This document shows positions 33,772 through 39,844 of a DNA stretch of 39,844 bases, in pieces. The stretch comes from Fervidobacterium sp. (GTDB lineage: Bacteria; Thermotogota; Thermotogae; Thermotogales; Fervidobacteriaceae). Both the position numbers and the translations under genes were made by a program. The stretch lies in contig JANZZV010000014.1 of NCBI GenBank assembly GCA_026419195.1, positions 1 through 39,844 on the forward strand. Reading direction: 5' to 3'. Within the stretch, counting starts at the first letter, position 1, and the number at the start of each line of letters is the position of its first letter. The notes under the pieces were generated by a model. That model was given only the letters and a program-made list of their open reading frames with translations, made no database searches and was not told the origin of the DNA.

Positions 33772-34604
33772 TTTTTAAAGAATACTTCCTATCATCCTTT
33801 GGAGTTTTTCTAACTGCTCTTGGAATTTCTATCTTTTTGATACCTAACAATATCGCTGCAGGTGGTGCTTCCGGTTTGGCTATAGTTTTAAATAGGTTTA
33901 TAAATCTCTCCGTTGGTATTTGGATGTATATAATAAATGGTCTATTGTTTTTAACTGCCTTCATACTTGTGGGATTTGATTTCAGTTTTAAAACAATTTA
34001 CTGCACATTCTTACTCAATTTTTTGGTTGATCTTTTCAATAGAATCCTTCCTTTATTCAAATATCAAGGGGATATCATAATTTCTGTGTTCTTTGGAGAT
34101 ATATTAACAGCTATAGGTATGGCAATAGCATTCTCACAAAATGCTTCAACTGGAGGCACAGACATAATTGCAAAGATACTAAACAAATTCTTTGGTTTTC
34201 CAATGGGCATGACAATACTATTTTTGGATATTACGATTGGGGTTTTAGCAGGGCTTGCTTATGAAATCGACACAGGTATGTACTCGGTGCTGGCTATTAT
34301 AATAAATGGAACAACTATTGATTTTGTAATGAAAGGTTTAGAATTGTCCGTTAACGTATGGGTAGTTTCAGAAAAGTGGGATGAAATAAGAAAATTCATC
34401 CTTGACGAACTTGAAAGAGGGGTAACGATATTTGATGCTATAGGAGGTTACACTCTAAGTCCAAAAAAGATCTTATTGGTGGCTTTAAAACGTCGAGAAT
34501 TACATGAACTTGTATCAAGTATCAGACGAATCGACCCACATGCATTTTTTATAGTTAACGAAGCACGAAATGTTTTCGGTGAAGGATTTAGAGAACTGAT
34601 TTAG
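33744..34604 (+). CDS. YitT-family membrane protein (DUF161 + DUF2179)
   Basis: A 286-residue integral membrane protein of unknown function. Five or six helices occupy residues 10-190, with the family motifs 'IPNNIAAGGASGLAIVLN' and 'SQNASTGGTDIIAKILNK', which look like two related halves. A soluble C-terminal DUF2179 domain (about 205-286) ends 'DPHAFFIVNEARNVFGEGF'. It starts inside the sucD-like gene, so it belongs to the riboswitch-3 operon. The family is often suggested to transport a small metabolite, but none is proven here. The interval 34605-34846 is AT-rich and shows no gene or clear terminator. Confidence 0.85.
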   Translation: MGVKKNYSVIFKEYFLSSFGVFLTALGISIFLIPNNIAAGGASGLAIVLNRFINLSVGIWMYIINGLLFLTAFILVGFDFSFKTIYCTFLLNFLVDLFNRILPLFKYQGDIIISVFFGDILTAIGMAIAFSQNASTGGTDIIAKILNKFFGFPMGMTILFLDITIGVLAGLAYEIDTGMYSVLAIIINGTTIDFVMKGLELSVNVWVVSEKWDEIRKFILDELERGVTIFDAIGGYTLSPKKILLVALKRRELHELVSSIRRIDPHAFFIVNEARNVFGEGFRELI

Positions 34605-34846
34605 CTACAAAACACAAAAGCTCCAAACTGGTGAGACCTTTTTCATTTCATGCAAAACTCAAACACTTTTGCAAGCTTTATCTCATTCTCACAAACATTT
34701 AGAAAAATTCAACAAATGCATTAAGCATTAACAATTCTAATCTAAGACTTACAAAAACTTATTCTTTTAGGTACTCTCTATACAGCATCCAAGTTTTATC
34801 AGAGCTTTTTCTTTGGCTTTCGCCTTTAGATGTTATTTTTCATTTA

Positions 34847-34874
34847 TTGACGATTAACAAAGCCATGTTAAAAT
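34847..34874 (+). promoter_or_regulatory. Promoter of the thiamine operon
   Basis: TTGACG (34847-34852), 16-bp spacer, TAAAAT (34869-34874). The predicted start near 34881 is 15 nt before the TPP aptamer. Confidence 0.6.
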
Positions 34875-34895
34875 AAATTTGACAAGTGAATATTA

Positions 34896-34996
34896 TTCCC
34901 GAAGGGGAGCTCCTATTATGCGGGGCTGAGAGGAGAGAGACAATCTCTCGACCCTTTGAACCTGAACCGGGTAATACCGGCGGAGGGATTCGGGAA
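34896..34996 (+). ncRNA. Thiamine pyrophosphate (TPP) riboswitch aptamer
   Basis: Classic THI element: GGGGAGC, GCGGGGCTGAGAGGAG, ACCCTTTGAACCTGAACCGGGTAATACCGGCGGAGGGA. An 8-bp P1 helix pairs TTCCCGAA (34896-34903) with TTCGGGAA (34989-34996). It stands before thi4-thiC and should turn the operon off with TPP. Confidence 0.97.
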
Positions 34997-35018
34997 GAAG
35001 GTAAAGATATATTTAATC

Positions 35019-35051
35019 AATCCCTCCGTATTTTCGGAGGGATTTTATTTT
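35019..35051 (+). terminator. TPP riboswitch terminator with duplicated antiterminator partner
   Basis: AATCCCTCCG (35019-35028) pairs perfectly with CGGAGGGATT (35035-35044), 6-nt loop, then TTATTTT. The same ten bases CGGAGGGATT occur inside the aptamer at 34981-34990, so the left arm has two identical possible partners. TPP binding would hide the first and force the terminator. Confidence 0.9.
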
Positions 35052-35078
35052 AAAATTCTCAAAGAGGAGGTTGGTTTT

Positions 35079-35912
35079 ATGTACAAGAAAGACACACTTA
35101 TAAGCAAACTTATCGTTGAAGAGTTTTTTGAAAAGCTCAACAAAGCTTTGACCGTCGATGTAGCAATAGCTGGATGTGGTCCCAGTGGACTAGCTTTGGC
35201 AAGTGAGCTTGCCAAAAATGGGCGTAGTGTTGCAATATTTGAAGCTAAAAACGAACCAGGTGGTGGTATTTGGGGCGGAGGTATGATGTTCAACGAGGTT
35301 GTACTTGAGAGAGAACTCATAGGATATCTTAGAGAAAACCAGATTAATTACAAAGAACACGGCGAATTTTTGACAGTCGACTCTGTGCACTTTGCTTCCG
35401 CATTATTGTACAAAGCCACACAAAATGGTGCATTGATATTTAACAATGTCTTCGTAGAAGATTTGGTTATGTACGATGAAAGAATATCGGGAGTTGTAAT
35501 CAACTGGATGCCAACGATTAGAGAAAAGTTACATGTAGATCCAATAACCGTTGTTTCAAAAGTAGTTGTTGATGGAACGGGCCATCCAGCAAACCTTGTG
35601 AGATTGTTGTCTAAAAGAGGCATTTTAAATAGTGTGTCAGGGAATTCTGAAAATTTATGCAGTTGTGGGGTTGTTGAATATGAGTTTCCAATGGATGCGG
35701 AAAATGGTGAAAAATTCGTCGTTGAAAACACAAAAGAAATTTTTCCAGGCTTATATGTAATAGGTATGGCAGCTGTAAGTGTAGGAGGCGGACCAAGAAT
35801 GGGACCTATATTTGGTGGAATGATATTTTCTGGTCTAAGAGCAGCAGAGCTAATAGAACAAGAATTAAAAAGAATAGATAGTCTTTCAAGCGAGAAGGTG
35901 ATGAAAGTATGA
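35079..35912 (+). CDS. thi4: Thiamine thiazole synthase, archaeal-type Thi4
   Basis: A 277-residue FAD/NAD-binding enzyme that makes the thiazole precursor from NAD and glycine. The dinucleotide fold '[21 protein letters not shown]' (given in part), '[12 protein letters not shown]' and the C-terminal '[17 protein letters not shown]' are diagnostic. In yeast Thi4 a cysteine donates its sulfur and is consumed; at the matching place this protein has His169 ('DGTGHPA'), as in methanogen Thi4, which uses free sulfide catalytically. The frame runs back to 34956 through the riboswitch, but AAAGAGGAGG fixes ATG 35079. It overlaps thiC by 4 bp. Confidence 0.93.
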   Translation: MYKKDTLISKLIVEEFFEKLNKALTVDVAIAGCGPSGLALASELAKNGRSVAIFEAKNEPGGGIWGGGMMFNEVVLERELIGYLRENQINYKEHGEFLTVDSVHFASALLYKATQNGALIFNNVFVEDLVMYDERISGVVINWMPTIREKLHVDPITVVSKVVVDGTGHPANLVRLLSKRGILNSVSGNSENLCSCGVVEYEFPMDAENGEKFVVENTKEIFPGLYVIGMAAVSVGGGPRMGPIFGGMIFSGLRAAELIEQELKRIDSLSSEKVMKV

Positions 35913-37186
35913 CTCAGATGGACCTTGCAAGGAGTGGAACTATAACAGAAGAAATGGAAGTCTGCGCGCAATACGAAGAAGTAAGTATACAAGAAATTTT
36001 AAACAAATTAGCATCTGGTAAAGCTGTGCTTCCGAAAAATAAATATCATGATTTAAAAAAGCCAGTAGTAATTGGTGAAGGTTTCTCTGTTAAAGTCAAC
36101 GCAAACATTGGTACTTCAAAAGGGTATTCTTCACTTGAAGAAGAGATAGAGAAAATGAATGTAGCTATTCAAGCAGGCGCAGACACCGTAATGATCCTTT
36201 CAACATGGGGTGAAATCAGGCAGATGAGGAAAGAATTAATAAAACATTGTACAGTACCCGTTGGATCTGTTCCCATCTACGACTCGGCGGTAAAAGCATT
36301 TCGTGAAAAGAAGAATGTAGTTGACTTTTCTGAAAAAGATTTCATCAACATGGTGCTTGAACACGCAGAAGACGGTATCGATTTTATGACAATACACGTA
36401 GGTATAAACAAAAAGGTTCTTGAGAAAATACGCAATTCAAAAAGAATACTAAGGATAGTTAGTCGTGGTGGGTCTATTATAGTTGGCTGGATGATAAAAA
36501 ACAACAAAGAAAATCCTTTTTACAAGCATTTTGATGAAATACTCGATATTGCAAAAGAATACGATATAACACTTAGTCTTGGAGACGGCATGAGACCTGG
36601 TGCTATCGTTGATGCAACGGATGTTCAGCAACTCGAAGAGTTGTTTGAAATGAGTGAACTTGTGGAAAGATGTCATGAAAAGGGTGTACAAGTAATGCTT
36701 GAAGGACCAGGACATGTACCTTTAAATGACATAGAAATTAACGTAAAATTGATGAAAAAAGTAGGAAAAGGAGCGCCGATATTTCTTCTTGGTCCATTAC
36801 CAACCGATAGAGGAGTTGGATACGACCACATAGTTAGCGCAATAGGTGGTGCTTTAGCAGGCTATTATGGATGTGATTTCTTGTGCTATGTAACACCCGC
36901 AGAGCATGTTTCGTTACCCACTATTGAAGATGTTAAAGAAGGAGTTATAGCTTCAAAGATTGCTGCAACAATTGCAGATGTAGCAAAAGGTAACAAAAAA
37001 GCATTAAAACTAGAAAAAGAAATGGCAATAGCCCGTTCAGAGTTTAATTGGAACGAAATGTTTAAGCTCGCTATTCACTCAGACAAGGCTCGAGAAAAAT
37101 ACAAACAGCGACCTTACGAAGATAAAGGCTGCTCAATGTGTGGACCATTTTGTGCAATAAAAATTGCCCAGGAATTGGAAAGGTGA
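35909..37186 (+). CDS. thiC: Phosphomethylpyrimidine synthase
   Basis: ThiC rearranges aminoimidazole ribotide to HMP phosphate using a radical SAM reaction. The 425-residue protein is the compact bacterial/archaeal form without the long N-terminal extension. 'VNANIGTS', 'TVMILSTWG', '[17 protein letters not shown]', 'EGPGHVPL' and '[14 protein letters not shown]' are family blocks. The C-terminal cluster motif is C408, C411 and C415 ('CSMCGPFC'). Coupled to thi4 by an ATGA overlap and followed 7 bp later by the TIM-barrel gene. Confidence 0.97.
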   Translation: MTQMDLARSGTITEEMEVCAQYEEVSIQEILNKLASGKAVLPKNKYHDLKKPVVIGEGFSVKVNANIGTSKGYSSLEEEIEKMNVAIQAGADTVMILSTWGEIRQMRKELIKHCTVPVGSVPIYDSAVKAFREKKNVVDFSEKDFINMVLEHAEDGIDFMTIHVGINKKVLEKIRNSKRILRIVSRGGSIIVGWMIKNNKENPFYKHFDEILDIAKEYDITLSLGDGMRPGAIVDATDVQQLEELFEMSELVERCHEKGVQVMLEGPGHVPLNDIEINVKLMKKVGKGAPIFLLGPLPTDRGVGYDHIVSAIGGALAGYYGCDFLCYVTPAEHVSLPTIEDVKEGVIASKIAATIADVAKGNKKALKLEKEMAIARSEFNWNEMFKLAIHSDKAREKYKQRPYEDKGCSMCGPFCAIKIAQELER

Positions 37187-37193
37187 CAATTGC

Positions 37194-37988
37194 GTGGGAA
37201 GAAAAGTTATATCTACAAGTTTGATAAGGGCAAACATAGAAAAATTAAACGATCTTCCCTCATCAAAGAATTATGAATTGACATTTTTTAAAGAAAATGA
37301 TCTAAGTAAAATACTCGAATTTTTACACACAAAAAGCGCAACATTTGGATTGCACGCACCGTTTATCTACCGATACAAACAAACTCATCCATTTCCCACC
37401 TCAACAATTGATGAGTTAAGAAAAGACACTTATGAAAAAAACTACAACTGTGCCATTTTAGCCAAAAATATAGGCGCGGAATACGTAGTTATACATTTTC
37501 CAAACGCACGCCAAAGTGAAAATTGGATAGTACAACAGAAAATTGTTCATGAAGCCGTCGAAGCCATATCTCAACTCAATCAAATAATACCTGTCAGAAT
37601 AGAAAATATCTATATGAATGACTATTTCCACTCACCAGAAGATTATACTTGGTTCACAAGACAGACAAACACAACATTGTGTGTAGACATAGGTCATCTA
37701 TTAATAGATTCCGAAATTTATAACTTTGACCCGGTGAAATTTATCGATAAGTGTGCTGAGTATATAAGTGAATTCCACCTTTACTATGCTGACTTAAACG
37801 TATACAATCAATGTCACCATGCGCCGTGGGGTGATTCAAAAGACTTTCTCAGAACACTTGATTTTATAAGAAACTTTAAATGTGATTTTACGGTGGAAGC
37901 ATCAAACGATTGTAAAGAAGGACTTGAAAAATTACTAAGGTATGTGGAGGAGGTTACCGAAGATGGTGATGGTGATATCAGGATTTGA
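37194..37988 (+). CDS. Xylose-isomerase-like TIM-barrel protein in the thiamine operon
   Basis: A 264-residue protein of the sugar-phosphate isomerase/epimerase (AP_endonuc_2) superfamily with no recognised role in thiamine synthesis. Metal-ligand candidates are 'FGLHAPF', 'VVIHFPN', 'VRIENIY', 'LCVDIGHLL', 'EFHLYYADL' and 'FTVEASND'. AAAGGTGA places the start at GTG 37194; the open frame from TTG 37164 overlaps thiC. It overlaps the thiDN gene by 26 bp, so it is fully embedded between thiC and thiDN and shares their TPP control. The superfamily also contains the CbiR-like protein at 6002. Possible jobs are phosphoester cleavage, isomerisation or salvage; none can be chosen from sequence. Confidence 0.75.
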   Translation: MGRKVISTSLIRANIEKLNDLPSSKNYELTFFKENDLSKILEFLHTKSATFGLHAPFIYRYKQTHPFPTSTIDELRKDTYEKNYNCAILAKNIGAEYVVIHFPNARQSENWIVQQKIVHEAVEAISQLNQIIPVRIENIYMNDYFHSPEDYTWFTRQTNTTLCVDIGHLLIDSEIYNFDPVKFIDKCAEYISEFHLYYADLNVYNQCHHAPWGDSKDFLRTLDFIRNFKCDFTVEASNDCKEGLEKLLRYVEEVTEDGDGDIRI

Positions 37989-39183
37989 TCCGTCAGCAGG
38001 TGCTGGGATCTTACAAGATATAAAAAGTCTGGCTCTACTCGGAATAAGTGCAAACGCCGTTGTGAGTACATACACAGTGCAAAATAGAGAAAGAGTTTTT
38101 TCAGTTACATTTAGAAAATGGGAAGATATAGATAGAGAACTTTCTGTACTCGAAAGACCTAAGTATATTAAGATAGGATTGATTACACCAGAATTTGTAA
38201 AACTAGTACGCGAAAAATACCAAGAATCAATAATTGTTTGGAATGTAATCCTAAGTTCAAGTTCAGGGTACTTCTTTGAAGCAGAAGAAGAGGTCTTGAA
38301 AAATCTAAATTACGCTGACTACGTGATATTGAATAACCAAGAGGCTGAAAGACTTAAACTCAAACCTTCCGAGAAGTGTATAATAACCTGCGGACATAAG
38401 GATGGAGATGAAATTAAAGTACTTTATAAAGACAAAGAATTCTCAGCAAAACGGATACATAAACGATTCCATGGAACTGGTTGCGCATTTTCGAGCCTTG
38501 TGACCGGCTTTATTTCTTTTGGGTATCAAGTGGAAGAAGCTATATTATCAAGTATGGAAATCATGGAAAAAATACTCTCCTTAAGTAAACAAGAGCAAGT
38601 CGAAAGTGAAAAACTTGCTCGCGAATGGATGAAAATAGAGGCATTGGAAAGACTTGAAAAGATAATACCTGAAATCGAAAAAATAGGTCACAAAACAGTA
38701 CCCGAAGTTGGACAAAATGTATCTTACGCGTTGCCTTGGTCAACAACAGAAGAAGAGGTTGCCAAATTTCCCGGACGAATAAGACTGAAAGAAGGAAAAC
38801 CATTTTTCGCATCTTCACCTTCGTTTAAAGATAAATCTCATACAGCAAGAATGAGCATAGCCGCGAAAGAATTTGCCCCACATATACGCTGTGTTACTAA
38901 TATAAGATACGAAAAGCAATACATCGACAATGCGATAAAAAATGGTTTAAAAGTATTCAAATACGACAGAGCCTCTGAACCTATTGAAATCTCAAACCAT
39001 GACGGGAAGTCGATGCAGTGGATGATAGAACAAGCTGTGAAAACAATTGGCAGCTTACCTGATATAATTTATGATGAAGGTTGGTACGGAAAGGAAGCAA
39101 TGATAAGAATTTTTGGAAGAAATCCTCAAGAAGTAATACAAAAAGTTTCAAAAATCATTGAAAATTCTAACAAAGATTATTAA
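37963..39183 (+). CDS. thiDN: Hydroxymethylpyrimidine(-phosphate) kinase / ThiN-type thiamine-phosphate synthase fusion
   Basis: A 406-residue fusion. Residues 1-215 are ThiD: 'ISGFDPSAGAGILQDIKSLALLG' (start shown in part) and 'KRFHGTGCAFSSLVTGF'. This kinase part is about 40-50 residues shorter than free ThiD, mostly in the middle. Residues about 225-400 are ThiN ('VPEVGQNVSYALP', 'FPGRIRL', 'MSIAAKEFAPHIRCVTNIRYE'), which replaces ThiE and joins HMP-PP to the thiazole phosphate. GGAGGAGG precedes ATG 37963; the frame's ATG 37942 lies just upstream of that site. With Thi4 and ThiC the route to thiamine phosphate is complete; ThiL kinase is not in the window. Confidence 0.94.
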   Translation: MVMVISGFDPSAGAGILQDIKSLALLGISANAVVSTYTVQNRERVFSVTFRKWEDIDRELSVLERPKYIKIGLITPEFVKLVREKYQESIIVWNVILSSSSGYFFEAEEEVLKNLNYADYVILNNQEAERLKLKPSEKCIITCGHKDGDEIKVLYKDKEFSAKRIHKRFHGTGCAFSSLVTGFISFGYQVEEAILSSMEIMEKILSLSKQEQVESEKLAREWMKIEALERLEKIIPEIEKIGHKTVPEVGQNVSYALPWSTTEEEVAKFPGRIRLKEGKPFFASSPSFKDKSHTARMSIAAKEFAPHIRCVTNIRYEKQYIDNAIKNGLKVFKYDRASEPIEISNHDGKSMQWMIEQAVKTIGSLPDIIYDEGWYGKEAMIRIFGRNPQEVIQKVSKIIENSNKDY

Positions 39184-39244
39184 CAATAAAACTTAAGTGA
39201 TATAATAATACATAGACAAAAAACTCTTTTGTTAAGGAGGAAGC

Positions 39245-39844
39245 ATGAAAAGATTTTGCACGACAGGACCAGTTGATAAACAAACATGTTACTACGTTGA
39301 ACGAAATGAAGAAATGAAAAAAGCACTTGAATACATCGAAAATTATCGATACTTCACAATCTCTGCACCAAGACAAACCGGAAAGACTACTTTCCTCCTT
39401 GATGTCGTTGAAAACATTAAGGATACATTTCTACCCGTGTTTATATCCTTCGAAAACCTCGGCAGTGTCACAGAAGAAGATGACTTTATCAGAATTTTTC
39501 AAAAAAAGGTGGAATTCTTCTTAGAAAGCAATTTAAATCAACCAATTAACTTGAAAAGGATAAAAAAGATAGCAGAACTTGATGAATACTTCATGCAATT
39601 GTATGAGCAAACAGGGAAAGAAACGGTGTTAATGATAGACGAGTTTGAAATGTTTGGAAGCGAAAGACTAGTAAGCAACTTTTTACACACGATAAGAGAG
39701 ATCTACCATGGGAGGAAAAATAAGAAATTAAGGAGCGTAATACTGATAAGTGTAGGGTACTTAAGTGTAGTGGGATAAGACAACGCAATTCCATCCAACA
39801 GAGCAGACCTCCTCTGGTTGCCTGAGTTCACCAAAGAACAGGTG
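39245..39844 (+). pseudogene. AAA-family ATPase gene interrupted by in-frame TAA, runs off the window
   Basis: ATG 39245 follows TTAAGGAGG. The first 177 codons encode an AAA-type ATPase with Walker A 'APRQTGKTTFLL' (about residues 39-50) and Walker B 'ETVLMIDEF'. TAA at 39776-39778 ends the frame, but the same frame continues without a shift as 'DNAIPSNRADLLWLPEFTKEQV' (in two blocks) to the edge, matching the expected next part of this ATPase family. A single substitution of a sense codon such as CAA, AAA or GAA would explain it. A possible -10 TATAAT is at 39200-39205, and ACAAAA/TTTTGT forms a small hairpin just before the ribosome site. Relatives are common in Thermotogales; function unknown. 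Confidence 0.75.

Noticed and set aside
34605-34846. Terminator or small gene between the YitT gene and the TPP leader
   Set aside because: Only weak hairpins (for example AATGC/GCATT) without a T-run, and no frame with a ribosome site.
34956-35078. N-terminal extension of Thi4 from 34956
   Set aside because: It would run through the TPP aptamer and terminator; AAAGAGGAGG before ATG 35079 gives the real start.
35348-35992. Long minus-strand frame opposite thi4
   Set aside because: Antisense shadow with no ribosome site or family features; thi4 is unmistakable on the other strand.
1-39844. CRISPR array, tRNA, rRNA or insertion sequence
   Set aside because: No regularly spaced repeats, cloverleaf pattern or transposase was seen; the three riboswitches are the only sizeable repeated sequences.

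Overview
The window is a low-GC, gene-dense bacterial chromosome segment that looks like an anaerobic thermophile of the Thermotogales, closest in style to Thermosipho or Fervidobacterium. This is an inference from: a short class III-type hybrid cluster protein, an archaeal-type Thi4, a ThiD-ThiN fusion, solute-binding proteins without lipoboxes, strong AGGAGG ribosome sites used with ATG, GTG and TTG, and a complete-looking anaerobic cobalamin cluster. No tRNA, rRNA, insertion sequence or CRISPR array was seen.

Layout. 1-300: tail of a hexapeptide acyltransferase and a bidirectional terminator. 301-2912: nitrosative-stress module with hcp (-) and a divergent Crp/Fnr regulator (+), followed by a J-like protein with a very cysteine-rich tail. 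2927-4036: AAA-type ATPase (-). 4245-7405: cobalamin riboswitch 1 and cobT-cobU-cbiR-cobS (+). 7404-12006: minus-strand operon of a heme-type ABC importer, flavodoxin and HutW/HmuW-like radical SAM enzyme, with a Fur-like box in its promoter. 12198-29777: cobalamin riboswitch 2 and a long, tightly coupled operon (family 5 solute-binding protein, cbiX-C-D-E-T-L-F-G-H-J, cobalt importer cbiMNQO, an amidotransferase-like protein, a DUF71/Dph6-like PP-loop enzyme, cbiP, cbiB, cobD, btuR). 29796-31478: chemotaxis receptor (-). 31663-34604: cobalamin riboswitch 3, a succinyl-CoA synthetase-like pair and a YitT membrane protein. 34847-39183: TPP riboswitch and thi4-thiC-(TIM-barrel protein)-thiDN. 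39245-end: an AAA ATPase gene broken by an in-frame TAA.

Together the cob genes cover the route from sirohydrochlorin and cobalt to the finished cobamide, except for cbiA (corrin a,c-diamide synthase), for which no gene is seen. Exactly in the amidation/late part of the operon sit a Cys-containing class I amidotransferase-like protein and a DUF71 PP-loop ATPase, the family that includes the amide-forming diphthamide synthase. They are candidates for a two-part replacement or an additional corrin amidation step. This is the most interesting hypothesis of the window.

Other points of interest are a 14-bp palindrome placed at exactly -41.5 of the predicted hcp start and over the regulator's own -10, a TPP riboswitch whose antiterminator is explained by an exact 10-nt duplication, B12-riboswitch control of a succinyl-CoA synthetase pair, and an unexplained TIM-barrel gene inside the thiamine operon. 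Several start sites given here are moved downstream from the longest reading frame because the ribosome site overlaps the upstream candidate.
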